Numbered from the stretch's first letter, positions 1 through 9,542 are shown. The stretch is DNA of 64,000 nt from Rudanella paleaurantiibacter (GCF_009184635.1 NZ_WELI01000002.1:310001-374000), one strand, 5' to 3'. Notes: a model not told the origin generated them from the sequence alone. Numbers and translations are program-made.

Positions 1-1
1 C

Positions 2-1132
2 AATATTGTGCGGGTACCCAGCCTGAAAGACCTCGGCCTCGATGAGCGGGGCGTGTCGCTCATGGGGGGCAGTATCTACAATTATCAACAGGCGGGCTTG
101 CTCATCGGGGGCATTTTGTGGGGCATTCTGGGCGACAAACGCGGCCGGTTGTCGGTACTGTTCGGTAGTATTCTGACGTACTCACTCGCCAATATTGCCT
201 GCGGCTTTGTCGAAGACCCAGGCACCTACGCCTGGTTGCGGTTTGTGGCCGGACTGGGCCTGGCCGGTGAGCTGGGCGCGGGCATCACGCTCGTGAGCGA
301 GATTCTGCCCAAAGAGCTGCGGGGCTACGGCTCGTCGATTGTGGCAAGTGTGGGACTCATGGGGGCCGTAGTCGCTTTTCTGACCGTGCAGTTGTTCGAC
401 TGGCGCACCACCTATTTCATCGGGGGCGGGCTGGGTTTAGGCTTGCTACTACTGCGGGTGAGCGTGCTCGAATCGGGCATGTACAAACGAATGGTGGAGG
501 GCGCCACCCGCCGACGGGGCAGCTTCAGCGCGTTTTTTACCGACCGTAATCGGTTTACCCGTTACATGCTGTGCATGGGCATTTCCTTACCAACCTACTT
601 TGTGATTGGGCTGCTGGCTACGTTTGGCAATGAGTTTGGTAAAGCACTGGGTATTACCGACGAAATTGCCCCCGGCCGGTGTGTCATGTACACCTACATC
701 GGTATGGTTGTTGGTGATTTATTCAGCGGGTTTCTAAGTCAATGGCTCCGGTCGCGCAAGAAAGCCGTGGGTCTTATGATGGCCCTAACCCTGCTGTTCT
801 GCCTCGTTTACCTCTACGGTGGCCTTCAGACCGCACAGACCTTCTACCTGGTTTGCCTGGGCATGGGCTTCGGTATTGGCTACATCGCCATGTTTCTGAC
901 CATCACGGCCGAGAGTTTCGGCACCAACCTACGGGCGACGGCCACCACCTCGGTTGCCAACAATGTGCGGGCCACTACCCTCTTGAGCATTCCGGCGTTT
1001 CAGATGCTTAAACCGCAAATCGGGGTAATCGGAGCCGGGGCCGTAGTGGGTGCCGTGGGTTTTATACTGGCTTTCTGGGCGTTGTCGGCGCTGGAAGAAA
1101 CCTTCGGCAAAAACCTCGACTATACTGAATAG
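2..1132 (+). CDS. MFS transporter, 5'-truncated by window edge
   Basis: Inner-membrane major facilitator superfamily permease. The frame is open to the left edge, so the start lies outside the window; the GTG at 8 is inside the reading frame and is not a convincing start. About ten hydrophobic segments are visible. The loop after the first visible helix reads GILGDKRGRLSVL, the classic MFS loop 2-3 motif (G-x-x-x-D-K-x-G-R-R-x). A later segment, LRFVAGLGLAGELGAGITLVSE, resembles the sugar/aromatic-acid transporter branch. The C-terminal tail (EETFGKNLDYTE) is short and cytoplasmic. The substrate cannot be read from the sequence. It is followed by an intergenic hairpin and then a pentapeptide-repeat gene on the same strand. 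Confidence 0.85.
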   Translation, partial: NIVRVPSLKDLGLDERGVSLMGGSIYNYQQAGLLIGGILWGILGDKRGRLSVLFGSILTYSLANIACGFVEDPGTYAWLRFVAGLGLAGELGAGITLVSEILPKELRGYGSSIVASVGLMGAVVAFLTVQLFDWRTTYFIGGGLGLGLLLLRVSVLESGMYKRMVEGATRRRGSFSAFFTDRNRFTRYMLCMGISLPTYFVIGLLATFGNEFGKALGITDEIAPGRCVMYTYIGMVVGDLFSGFLSQWLRSRKKAVGLMMALTLLFCLVYLYGGLQTAQTFYLVCLGMGFGIGYIAMFLTITAESFGTNLRATATTSVANNVRATTLLSIPAFQMLKPQIGVIGAGAVVGAVGFILAFWALSALEETFGKNLDYTE

Positions 1133-1149
1133 CCAATGGCTGGATGGTT

Positions 1150-1274
1150 GAATGGATAATGAAAAATGCATAATGGATAATGAGGTTTTTTGTTGATTCT
1201 CAACGCATTCATTATTCATCTACACTGTACATTATTCATTTTTCATTATCCATTCTACAATACACATTATCCAT
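1150..1274. repeat. Word-type inverted repeat after the MFS gene
   Basis: Starts about 20 bases after the MFS stop. Reiterated AATGGATAATG / AATGCATAATG words on one side are mirrored by CATTATCCATT / CATTATTCATT words on the other. The best arms are 1150-1168 and 1237-1255, 19 bases and fully complementary. A second shorter match pairs 1170-1180 with about 1265-1275. It could form a long mRNA hairpin between two co-directional genes. Confidence 0.75.
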
Positions 1275-1300
1275 TTCAGTCTAACTCAGGATGCACCAGC

Positions 1301-1876
1301 ATGAGCCACGAGATATTCGACACCTGCACCTTTACCAACGAAGACTTCAGCGGCCGCGCACTCGGCCCGGCAGAGTACATTGAATGCACATTTCGGGGCT
1401 GTCAGTTCGTCGAGACGGACCTCCGGCAGGTCGAGTTTGTCGATTGTACGTTTGTGGGCTGTACCTGGTCAGCGGTGAAGCTGAAAGAAGCGGCCCTGAA
1501 ACCGGTTCGGTTTGAGCAATGCGCCCTTATGGGTGTGCATTTCAGCGAAGCGGGCGACTTTCTGTTTGAGGTGGCCTTTGTGAAATGCACCCTCGACTAC
1601 TCCATTTTCTGGGGCAAAAAATTAAAGAAAACCGTTTTTACGGGCTGCTCGCTCAAGAACGTCGACTTTGAAGGAACAGACCTGAGCCTTGCTGTTTTTG
1701 ACGATTGCGACCTGACCAACGCCCATTTTGAACGAACCAACCTCACCAAGGCCGACCTACGCACAGCCCGGCATTACACCATCGACCCGGAAAATAACAC
1801 CCTGACCAAAGCGCAATTTAACCTGGTGGGCGTACCGGGACTGTTGCGAAAATACGGGATCGTAATTCAGGCCTGA
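1301..1876 (+). CDS. Pentapeptide-repeat protein
   Basis: A 191-aa protein made almost entirely of degenerate pentapeptide repeats (A(D/N)LXX type). Examples are CTFTNEDFSG, CTFRGCQFVETDLRQVEF, CSLKNVDFEGTDLSLAVFDD and CDLTNAHFERTNLTKADLR. Such repeats fold as a right-handed quadrilateral beta-helix. Many coils carry cysteine instead of alanine at the inward position. The C-terminal segment (YTIDPENNTLTKAQFNLVGVPGLLRKYGI) caps the helix as in other Bacteroidota members. The frame extends upstream to 1190, but that part is repeat DNA; the ATG at 1301 begins the repeat fold directly and is preferred. No signal peptide is seen, so it is probably cytoplasmic. DNA-mimicking members such as Qnr/MfpA protect gyrase, but nothing here shows that function. 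Confidence 0.85.
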   Translation: MSHEIFDTCTFTNEDFSGRALGPAEYIECTFRGCQFVETDLRQVEFVDCTFVGCTWSAVKLKEAALKPVRFEQCALMGVHFSEAGDFLFEVAFVKCTLDYSIFWGKKLKKTVFTGCSLKNVDFEGTDLSLAVFDDCDLTNAHFERTNLTKADLRTARHYTIDPENNTLTKAQFNLVGVPGLLRKYGIVIQA

Positions 1877-1984
1877 GCGCCTGAGCTAGTCCACTGTATA
1901 AAAATAGGGGTAGATACTATATAAATTAGCCTATTTATTCAGAACAAGTTCATATTTTGGAGCGTTTAAGTCTCCCCATGCCCT

Positions 1985-2584
1985 ATGTCGACCGCCAACT
2001 TCGTAGATGATGCTCTTTTGTGGCACCGCTTTCAGCGCGGAGACACCACGGCGTTGGGCCAGTTGATGTCGGCGCATTACTCCGCCCTGCTTCACTACGG
2101 GAGCCGGTTTACGCGCAACACCGATAACATTCGCGATTGTATTCAGGACACCTTCGTTGAGCTCTGGAACCGGCGCGATACCCTCCGGTCGCTCACGGGC
2201 GGGCAGGTGAAGCCCTACCTCATGACCGTGCTGCGTCGGCTTCTGCACCAGACCTACCTGCACGAAAGTCGATTTACGCTCCTGCTTTCTACCGACGAAG
2301 CCGCAACCGAGTCTTTTTCGCCCGAAGACCGGCTCATCGAACAGGAAACGGGCCAACTGAGCAACGCCCGCATCCGGCAATTGCTCGACGAATTGCCCCG
2401 GCGCTCACGCGAGGCTATCTACCTCCGGTTTTTCGATAATCTGGACCGGGCCGCCATTGCGCAAATCATGGGCATTTCGGAACAGTCAGTATCGAATCTG
2501 TTTCAGGAAGCGTTCCGGTTCATCCGGCGGCAGGCTACCTCCGATCAATTCTGGCTATTCTGGCTGCTGCTTCTATGTTATTGA
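1985..2584 (+). CDS. ECF-family RNA polymerase sigma factor (FecI-like)
   Basis: A 199-aa sigma-70 family factor of the extracytoplasmic-function class. Region 2 is visible around residues 20-85 (ALLHYGSRFTRNTDNIRDCIQDTFVELWNRRD). Region 4 is around 130-185 (LLDELPRRSREAIYLRFFDNLDRAAIAQIMGISEQSVSNLFQEAFRFIR), with the helix-turn-helix that reads the -35 element. It precedes a FecR-like anti-sigma factor, SusC and SusD, the usual Bacteroidota cell-surface-signalling order, so it probably drives that locus. The gap to fecR (294 bases) holds repeats and an inverted repeat, so the two may not be strictly co-transcribed. Confidence 0.93.
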   Translation: MSTANFVDDALLWHRFQRGDTTALGQLMSAHYSALLHYGSRFTRNTDNIRDCIQDTFVELWNRRDTLRSLTGGQVKPYLMTVLRRLLHQTYLHESRFTLLLSTDEAATESFSPEDRLIEQETGQLSNARIRQLLDELPRRSREAIYLRFFDNLDRAAIAQIMGISEQSVSNLFQEAFRFIRRQATSDQFWLFWLLLLCY

Positions 2585-2620
2585 GTGAATGGGCGAATGA
2601 GTGATTGAGTGAATGGATCG
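2582..2620. repeat. GAGTGAATG / GAGTGATTG direct words after the sigma-factor stop
   Basis: The TGA stop of the sigma factor is the first base triplet of a run of GAGTGAATG, GCGAATGA, GTGATTGA and GTGAATGG words. The same words recur as hairpin arms at 11235-11302 and 16072-16159. No complementary arm is present at this locus, so it resembles one arm of that family left alone. Confidence 0.6.
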
Positions 2621-2693
2621 GGTGGAGCGTTCTTGAAAAACTACGTCCAATAATTTACGTTGTGAGATTCTATGCCAGCAACCTCCGTTGTGG

Positions 2694-2750
2694 GGTCTGC
2701 GACCACTGGCAGGGAATACGCAAACCAAACCCTGCCAGTGGTCGTAGACC
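2694..2750. repeat. 21-bp inverted repeat with third partial copy
   Basis: Arms 2694-2714 and 2730-2750 are complementary over 21 bases with a single mismatch that would be a G-U pair in RNA. The loop is 15 bases. A partial third copy (CTGGCAGTGG) follows at 2751-2760. No clear T-run follows it, so this looks more like a REP-type palindromic repeat than a simple terminator. It lies between the sigma-factor and anti-sigma genes. Confidence 0.75.
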
Positions 2751-2878
2751 CTGGCAGTGGTTAACGGTGACTATGGTTGAAAACCCTACACCGGAGGTCA
2801 TCAAAACCAATTCTTCCTCCTCTCAAAAAAATTTCTTCAAAAAGGCAGTATCTGCATAGGCGTTTCCCCTAACGGGAT

Positions 2879-3991
2879 ATGAACGCCTATCCTATGCCCG
2901 ATTATTCTACCTTCTCTGTTGATGATTTCACGTTCGACCCGGCTTTCCGGGAGTGGGTTACCGCGCCTACGCCCCGGCAGGACGCGTTCTGGCAGGAATG
3001 GCTCGCGGCTCATCCCGACCGGCGAGCCGATGTGCTGCTGGCCCGGCAAATTGTCCTCAGTCTCTCGGAACTACAACCGGCCGTCAGCCAAAGCCAGATC
3101 GAGCACGACGTAGCGCAGATGCTGGGGCGGATTGGCGGGCAAGCACAGCCGCAGGAAACTCCGGTTTACCGGTTCCGGCCGGTTCTGGCCTGGGCCAGTG
3201 CAGCCGCCGTAGTACTCCTGCTCGGGTTGGGATGGTGGTTTGGGCTGCGCACCCCGCAGCCAACGGCCCACCGGGCCTTACAAACCGGACAGACTGCCGA
3301 AGGCGATTCGTTTTTTACCAACAAAACCACCCGTGCCCTGCAAATCATCCTGCCCGACGGCAGCGAGGTGATGTTGTCGCCCCGGTCGACGCTGCGGTAC
3401 ACACCCGCGTTCGACGACACCACCCGCGACGTGACGCTGGAGGGCGAAGCGTTTTTTACGGTGGTCAAGAACCCCAAGCGCCCGTTCCGCGTCTACTCCG
3501 ACGCCATTGTGACGCGCGTACTTGGCACGAGTTTCCGGGTGTCAGCCTACCCTGGCAAGCGCGACCTGACCGTGACCGTTCGTACCGGTAAAGTGTCGGT
3601 GTACACACGGCACGACCTGACATCGGGCAACAACAAGCGCATCGACCGGCGGGTGATTTCGCTGACGCCCAACCAGCAGGCTCAGTTCTCGCGGGAAACC
3701 ACGTCGTTCCAGAAAAAACTCGCCGATCAGCCCGTGGTGATTGACCGGGAGATGACCGCCGACAATTTCGAGTTCGACGAAACCCCGGTGGAGCAGGTGC
3801 TTCAGCGCGTCGAGAAGGCGTACGGCATCGATATCATCTACGATTCGGATGTGTTGCAAAACTGCGCCCTCACAGCCTCACTGGCCGACGAGAGCCTGAA
3901 TAACAAGCTGACTATCATTTGCAAAGGCATTGAAGCGCGCTACGAAGTGATCGACGGAAAGATCATTATCCAGTCGCGCGGATGCCGATAA
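2879..3991 (+). CDS. FecR-family anti-sigma factor
   Basis: A 370-aa inner-membrane anti-sigma protein. A cytoplasmic N-terminal region (about 1-100), which would bind the sigma factor, is followed by one transmembrane segment at about 101-122 (VLAWASAAAVVLLLGLGWW). The periplasmic FecR domain lies at about 140-250 (LPDGSEVMLSPRSTLRYTPAF, GEAFFTVVKNPKRPFRVYS, VLGTSFRVSAY). The C-terminal DUF4974 domain is at about 295-365 (FDETPVEQVLQRVEKAYGIDI). It would relay ligand occupancy of the STN-containing SusC next door to the upstream sigma factor. An ATG at 2894 is an alternative start; neither has a convincing ribosome-binding site, which is common in Bacteroidota. Confidence 0.93.
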   Translation: MNAYPMPDYSTFSVDDFTFDPAFREWVTAPTPRQDAFWQEWLAAHPDRRADVLLARQIVLSLSELQPAVSQSQIEHDVAQMLGRIGGQAQPQETPVYRFRPVLAWASAAAVVLLLGLGWWFGLRTPQPTAHRALQTGQTAEGDSFFTNKTTRALQIILPDGSEVMLSPRSTLRYTPAFDDTTRDVTLEGEAFFTVVKNPKRPFRVYSDAIVTRVLGTSFRVSAYPGKRDLTVTVRTGKVSVYTRHDLTSGNNKRIDRRVISLTPNQQAQFSRETTSFQKKLADQPVVIDREMTADNFEFDETPVEQVLQRVEKAYGIDIIYDSDVLQNCALTASLADESLNNKLTIICKGIEARYEVIDGKIIIQSRGCR

Positions 3992-4067
3992 AGAGCCTCT
4001 CCATCAACGCCCCTTTGATTCAGTACAACCAACCTAAAACGTTCCTTTTTTCCACTCTTTTCCGCGT

Positions 4068-7000
4068 ATGAAACAGGTTTACACCTCCACCCGAATGACA
4101 GCCCTACGGGTTTTCATGGCCTTGCTGTTGATGGCCGGGAGTCATTTGGCCAGTAGCGCCGTGCAGGAGCTGCTCGAACAGCGCATCAGCATCAGCCTGG
4201 AACAGACCCCCATGAAGCGGGCGTTTGTCGAGATCAGCCAGGCCGCCGGCGTCAAGTTTGTGTTTAACTCGAAGGTGATTCGGGCCGACGAAAAAATTAC
4301 GCTCGTAGCCCGCAACGAACGTCTGGAAGACGTACTGAACCGGCTGCTCAAACCGCGCAACATCCAGTTTGAGGTATCGGGTCGGCAAATTATTTTCTCC
4401 CGGCCGGAGCCCAAACTGCTGCCGAGCCTACCCCCTACCGGTCTCGAACAACCGCTTGCCGCTGCCGACATTACGGTGACCGGCAAGGTGTTCGACGAGA
4501 AAGGGGTGGGCCTGCCGGGGGTGAGCGTGGTGGTGAAAGGCACGACGCGTGGCACCAATACCGACGCGACCGGCAGCTACAAAATCGACGTGCCGAACGC
4601 CAGTACCATTCTGGTTTTCAGCTTTCTGGGCTACCAGAAACAAGAGGTGACGATTGGCTCGCAATCCAACCTGACCGTAACTCTGCAACCCGACAACCAG
4701 ACCCTGAACGAAGTGGTGGTGGTTGGTTTTGGTACGCAACGCAAGGCCACCCTGACGGGTTCGCTGGCGACCATCTCGACCCGCGACCTGGAGCAAAGCC
4801 CCACGGCCAACCTCACCAATGCGCTGGCCGGGCGTTTGCCGGGCTTGTTTGCCAACCAGTTCAACGGGGGTGAGCCGGGCGTCGACCGGAGCAACGTATA
4901 TATCCGGGGGTTGGGCACCTACGGCAATCAGGCCCCTATCGTGATTATCGACGGGCTGGAGCGCAGCATGGACTACCTGGCACCGTCGGAAATTGAAACG
5001 TTTACGATTCTGAAAGATGCTTCGTCGACGGCTCCGTTTGGAGTGCGGGGGGCCAACGGGGTTATCCTGATTACCACCAAACGCGGTAAAGTACAGGACC
5101 GGGCTCTGGTCAACTTCAAGACCTCGATGGGTGTGAACCAACCCGTTAAGTTCCCGAACTACCTCGGCTCGGCCGATTACGCCATGCTCTACAACGAGGC
5201 CATCGTGAACAACAATCCGGGTGTGAACCCCGCCACGCTCAACCTCTTTTCCGATCAGGCCATCCAAAAATTTCGGAATGCCGTGGGCGACAACTCCGAC
5301 GGCAACGGCTACAACTGGGACTATTTCGATTACGCCTTTAAGCCCGGCAAACAGCAGGACCACAGCCTCAACATCAGCGGAGGCTCGGGCAAGGCCCGCT
5401 ACTTTGTGCTGGCCAACTACTTCCGGCAAGACGGTAACTACCAGCATACCGACCTGAGCAACTACAACACCCAGGCCGTATTTAAGCGGTACAACTTCCG
5501 CTCGAATATAGACATTGACATTACAAAGGATTTTTACGCCCGGCTCGACCTCGCGGCCCGCATCACCGACCGCACCGCGCCCGGCACCACGGCCGCTCGT
5601 ATTGTCGAGATTGCCAACACCCAGCCGCCGTACCTGCCTATTGTGTTGCCCGCCAACGACAACCCCGCCAATGGCCGGTCGGTGGTCAACAACCCGCTTG
5701 GGATGCTCTTTGGCGACCAGATTTACCGGTTCAACATGCTCGGCGAGTTGAGCCGCACGGGTTTCCTAAATGAGAAAAACACCTATCTCAACGGGTCGTT
5801 TGTGTTGGGTCGGCACCTCGATTTTATCACGCCGGGCCTTAAAGTCGAAGGTCTGTTTGGCTACGATGCCTCTGAAGGTATCTGGGTGTATCGGCAGGTA
5901 AACACCTACTCGGAAGGCTACCGCGTGTACCCCGGTTACGCCACGTTACAGCCCGACGCCGGTATTGATGTGTACCGCAACCCGGCCATCTACTCGGGCA
6001 TTTATAAGCGGGGCAACAAGTACGACTCCGATCAGACGTTGAGCAACACCTCAAGCCGCAACCCAAGCGACGGCCGGTCGTACACGCAGCTCAAGCTGGA
6101 GTACCTGCGCAACTTTGGCAATCATAACGTGACAGGTCTGGTGCTGGCCAACCGGTCGAAGCGGGTGATCGACAACCAGGTTCCGTTTGTGTATCAGGGC
6201 CTCACGAGCCGGATCACCTACGGCTACGACGACCGGTATCTGTTTGAAATCAACGCGGCCTACAACGGCTCCGAAAACTTCGCCAAGGGCAAGCGGTACG
6301 GTTTTTTCCCGGCGGTATCGGCCGGGTGGGTCGTGTCGCGCGAGAAATTCATGAGCAACCTGCCGTGGGTGAACAACTTCAAGATCAGAGCTTCGCACGG
6401 GCTCGTGGGTAGCGACCGGATTCCGAACGACGCCCGGTTTGTGTACCTCCAATACTACAGCGGTGGCTCCGACTACAGCTTCGGGACGGACAACTTCGGC
6501 TCGGGCGCGGGGGGCGGCCTCCGCGAAGGCAACCTCGCCAATGCCAACCTGAGCTGGGAGAAAGCCCGCAAAACAAACATCGGTATCGATCTGGCCCTGT
6601 TCCGCAACCTGACCTTTACGGTCGACCTGTTCAAAGAACACCGCTACGACATCATCACCGACCTGGCCGACAATACTAAGCTGGGCTTCCCGACGATTGT
6701 GGGCAAAAGCGCACCGTACATCAACTCCGGAATTGTCGACAACAAAGGCATCGACCTCGAAGTGGGCTGGTCGGGCAATCTGGGCTCCGGGTTCTCGTAC
6801 TTTATCCGGCCGAACCTGACCTACGCCCGCAACCAGATTGTGTTTATGAACGAGGTGCCCTACGCCATGCCCGACCGGGCCAATACCGGCCGCCGGATTG
6901 GGGAGCACTTCAACTACATTGTCGATCATTTTGTGCGCGATGCCGCCGAAGCCGCCGAGCTTAACGGTCGCAACAATGGAGCCGGGTTTCAGCCCTGGGG

Positions 7001-7595
7001 CAAACTGGTGCCGGGCGATGTGGTGTACAAAGACATCAACGGCGACGGGGTGATCAACGACCTCGGCGACCGCGTTGCCACGGGCAACCCCCGAAACCCC
7101 GAACTGATGTTTGGTTTGCCCGTAGGCGCACGCTACAAGGGCTTCGATTTCAGTATGCTTTTCCAGGGGGCTTCCCGCACCTCGGTGCAACTCAGCGGCC
7201 CGGCCGTGTACGACTTCCCGCTGTTCTCGCAGGATAAGTACGGCAAGGTAAAACCCATGCACCTCAACCGCTGGACACCCGCCACGGCCGCTACGGCTAC
7301 CTACCCGGCCCTGCACTTTGGCGAGCATACCAACAACAAGAACCCGTTCAGCAACCTGTTTCTGTACGACGCTCAGTATCTGCGGCTGAAAACGGTTGAG
7401 CTGGGGTACAACATTCCTAAGCCGCTGTTGCAGCGCATTCACCTCCAAACGGCCCGCGTGTACGCACAGGGGCTCAACCTGCTTACCTGGGATAAACTGA
7501 AAGACGCCGACATCGACCCCGAAGTACGCGAGGGCGATGGCTCCTGGTACCCCGTACAGAAGGTGTTCAACTTTGGTCTCGACATTACTTTTTAA
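4068..7595 (+). CDS. SusC/RagA-family TonB-linked outer membrane transporter with STN domain
   Basis: An 1175-aa outer-membrane importer, the pore partner of the SusD lipoprotein. A signal peptide spans about 1-31 (ALRVFMALLLMAGSHLASSA). An STN domain at about 40-112 (ISLEQTPMKRAFVEISQAAG) is the module that touches FecR-type anti-sigma factors. A carboxypeptidase-regulatory-like domain follows at about 132-208 (VTGKVFDEKGVGLPGVSVVV). The plug at about 215-340 contains LNEVVVVGFGTQRKATLTG, typical of SusC. The rest is a 22-strand beta-barrel ending in an aromatic residue (FGLDITF). No glycoside hydrolase lies nearby, so the ligand cannot be inferred. The SusD gene begins 12 bases after the stop, so the pair is one operon. 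Confidence 0.95.
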   Translation: MKQVYTSTRMTALRVFMALLLMAGSHLASSAVQELLEQRISISLEQTPMKRAFVEISQAAGVKFVFNSKVIRADEKITLVARNERLEDVLNRLLKPRNIQFEVSGRQIIFSRPEPKLLPSLPPTGLEQPLAAADITVTGKVFDEKGVGLPGVSVVVKGTTRGTNTDATGSYKIDVPNASTILVFSFLGYQKQEVTIGSQSNLTVTLQPDNQTLNEVVVVGFGTQRKATLTGSLATISTRDLEQSPTANLTNALAGRLPGLFANQFNGGEPGVDRSNVYIRGLGTYGNQAPIVIIDGLERSMDYLAPSEIETFTILKDASSTAPFGVRGANGVILITTKRGKVQDRALVNFKTSMGVNQPVKFPNYLGSADYAMLYNEAIVNNNPGVNPATLNLFSDQAIQKFRNAVGDNSDGNGYNWDYFDYAFKPGKQQDHSLNISGGSGKARYFVLANYFRQDGNYQHTDLSNYNTQAVFKRYNFRSNIDIDITKDFYARLDLAARITDRTAPGTTAARIVEIANTQPPYLPIVLPANDNPANGRSVVNNPLGMLFGDQIYRFNMLGELSRTGFLNEKNTYLNGSFVLGRHLDFITPGLKVEGLFGYDASEGIWVYRQVNTYSEGYRVYPGYATLQPDAGIDVYRNPAIYSGIYKRGNKYDSDQTLSNTSSRNPSDGRSYTQLKLEYLRNFGNHNVTGLVLANRSKRVIDNQVPFVYQGLTSRITYGYDDRYLFEINAAYNGSENFAKGKRYGFFPAVSAGWVVSREKFMSNLPWVNNFKIRASHGLVGSDRIPNDARFVYLQYYSGGSDYSFGTDNFGSGAGGGLREGNLANANLSWEKARKTNIGIDLALFRNLTFTVDLFKEHRYDIITDLADNTKLGFPTIVGKSAPYINSGIVDNKGIDLEVGWSGNLGSGFSYFIRPNLTYARNQIVFMNEVPYAMPDRANTGRRIGEHFNYIVDHFVRDAAEAAELNGRNNGAGFQPWGKLVPGDVVYKDINGDGVINDLGDRVATGNPRNPELMFGLPVGARYKGFDFSMLFQGASRTSVQLSGPAVYDFPLFSQDKYGKVKPMHLNRWTPATAATATYPALHFGEHTNNKNPFSNLFLYDAQYLRLKTVELGYNIPKPLLQRIHLQTARVYAQGLNLLTWDKLKDADIDPEVREGDGSWYPVQKVFNFGLDITF

Positions 7596-7607
7596 TTGCC
7601 TCAACTC

Positions 7608-9506
7608 ATGAAGCGTACCCTCGCATTCTCCACCCTTTTCCTGTTTTTCGCGCTGGTACTGGTTTCGTGCCAGGACGATTTCCTCGAACGGCGGCCCGAC
7701 GATCAGATCGATGCCGAACAGGTGTTTACCCGCTACGTGAAAGCCAATCAGTTGGTGACTGACCTGTACGCCCAGGTAAAAGCCGCTAACCGCCCGCTGG
7801 TGTATTTTGTCCACTTCTCCACTGCACCCGCTACCGACGAGTGCGAAGGCTCGACCGTAGAAGGCGGCATTACGAACAAATTCAACTCGGGCGACTGGGG
7901 TCCCAACGCCATGCCCGACCGTAGCGACGGTGGCCAGTACTGGAACGGCCTGTACAGCAAAATCCGGCAAACCAACGTGTTTCTGGAAGGCGTTCGTACA
8001 TACAAAACCCCCGACAACCCCTTGCAGGAAGGCGACCTCGACCGCCGAATTGGTGAGGTGTATTTCATGCGTGCTTACCTGCATTATCTGGCCGCCCGTA
8101 TGTACGGCGAGATCGTGTACGTAGACCGCGTGGTACAGGCTACCGACCCGATGAACTTCAAGAAAGAGTCGTTTCACGCGATTGTCGGCAAAATTGCCCG
8201 CGACTGCGACTCGGCCTACGCCCGTGTGCCGGGTTTGTGGAGCGGTACCGATTTCGGCCGTATCGACAAAGGGGCTTGCTTAGGTTTGAAAGCCATGGCC
8301 CGCTGGATGGCAGCCACCCCACTCTGGAATGGCGGTACACTGGCTGGCGATACCCGACAGTTTAAATCGGAATACAGCTACAACCAGACCCGATGGGCGC
8401 AGGCCCGTGATGCCGCCAAGGCCGTGCTCGACTTCAAAGCCGACGGAATTCCCCGTTACAGCCTGTACGTAGGCCACGACGCCAGTGACTTTAAAGACGA
8501 TGCCGGGGTGAACAACAACAACTCGAAGGTGTATGCCCGCCTTTGGGATCTGTACCACAGCATGGATGCCTACCAGAAAGAAGGGGTCTTTTTTGTGACC
8601 CGCGACAAAGACAACAACTGGCAGGGCGACGTGTATCCACCCAGTTCGGGCGGCAGTGCGCGCCAGATGCCCGTACAGGAGCAGGTTGATGAGTATGAAT
8701 ACATTGCGCCAAACGGCTACGGCTACCCGGTGTACGACAGCCGCGCCAAGGCCGACGGCTACGACGACGAAAACCCGTACGAGAGCGTGAAGCGCGACCC
8801 CCGTTTCTACCGCGACATTGTATACCACGGCTCTACGTTTAAAGGTAAGGTGATCAACACAGCCGAGGGCTCAGACCGCGTAGGCGCCACCAACTCGACC
8901 ACAACGGGCTACTTCCTGCGGAAAATCCTGCGGGAGTCGTGGAACCGCGACAAGAGCTTTGCCATCAATGGCCCGCCCGTTTGGCGACTGCCCGAGTTCA
9001 TGTACATCTACTGCGAAGGCGTGAACGAGACCACCGGCCCCAACGCCGAAATCGCCGATCTGCTTAATCAGGTACGTAAGCGGTCGTTTATGGCACCCAT
9101 TGCGCCCGAGGCTGTTAGCAACAAGAAACTGATGAGTGAGTACATTCAGCGCGAGCGCCGGGTCGAGCTGTTTTACGAAAACAACCGCATCTGGACAACG
9201 CGCCTGTATCTGGAGCCCAGCGCCGAAACCGAACTGGCCAAAGAGCAAAACTGGCAGTCGGCCGGGAGTACCAACGATGAGCGTTCGCAAAAGGCGTGGC
9301 CTTACCCCAAAACCCAACGGATGGTTAACGGAATGCGGCCTGTCGAAGACCCTAATGGCAAAATTGTGATTGGCACGAAGAAGTATAAGATGCGCCGTTT
9401 CTTTATCGAAAACCGGGTGTTTCTGGCCCCGCGCCATTACCTCTTCCCGATTATGCAGAGCGAGCTACAGCGTACGCCTACCCTGCTTCAAAACCCCGGT
9501 TGGTAA
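7608..9506 (+). CDS. RagB/SusD-family nutrient-uptake lipoprotein
   Basis: A 632-aa surface lipoprotein that lids the SusC channel and binds ligand. The ATG at 7608 starts a lipoprotein signal (MKRTLAFSTLFLFFALVLVSC) with lipobox LVSC, giving a lipidated cysteine followed by QDDFLERRPDDQI, a typical SusD start. TPR-like helices include YWNGLYSKIRQTNVFLEG and RRIGEVYFMRAYLHYLAARMYG. The C-terminal part has IQRERRVELFYENNRIWTTR, where SusD proteins usually read ERRxELxxExxRWxDLxR. A TTG at 7596 would add four residues ahead of the signal peptide and is unlikely. A hairpin terminator follows at 9543. Confidence 0.95.
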   Translation: MKRTLAFSTLFLFFALVLVSCQDDFLERRPDDQIDAEQVFTRYVKANQLVTDLYAQVKAANRPLVYFVHFSTAPATDECEGSTVEGGITNKFNSGDWGPNAMPDRSDGGQYWNGLYSKIRQTNVFLEGVRTYKTPDNPLQEGDLDRRIGEVYFMRAYLHYLAARMYGEIVYVDRVVQATDPMNFKKESFHAIVGKIARDCDSAYARVPGLWSGTDFGRIDKGACLGLKAMARWMAATPLWNGGTLAGDTRQFKSEYSYNQTRWAQARDAAKAVLDFKADGIPRYSLYVGHDASDFKDDAGVNNNNSKVYARLWDLYHSMDAYQKEGVFFVTRDKDNNWQGDVYPPSSGGSARQMPVQEQVDEYEYIAPNGYGYPVYDSRAKADGYDDENPYESVKRDPRFYRDIVYHGSTFKGKVINTAEGSDRVGATNSTTTGYFLRKILRESWNRDKSFAINGPPVWRLPEFMYIYCEGVNETTGPNAEIADLLNQVRKRSFMAPIAPEAVSNKKLMSEYIQRERRVELFYENNRIWTTRLYLEPSAETELAKEQNWQSAGSTNDERSQKAWPYPKTQRMVNGMRPVEDPNGKIVIGTKKYKMRRFFIENRVFLAPRHYLFPIMQSELQRTPTLLQNPGW

Positions 9507-9542
9507 AGCATTTATAATGAATAGTTTCCATACCTGACTCCG

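Noticed and set aside
4428-5447. A 339-codon open frame antisense to susC
   Set aside because: Same reason: the shadow of a GC-rich gene.
6051-8177. A 708-codon open frame antisense to susC/susD
   Set aside because: Its translation lacks recognisable domains, while the opposite strand encodes clear SusC and SusD proteins; long antisense frames are expected in GC-rich genes.
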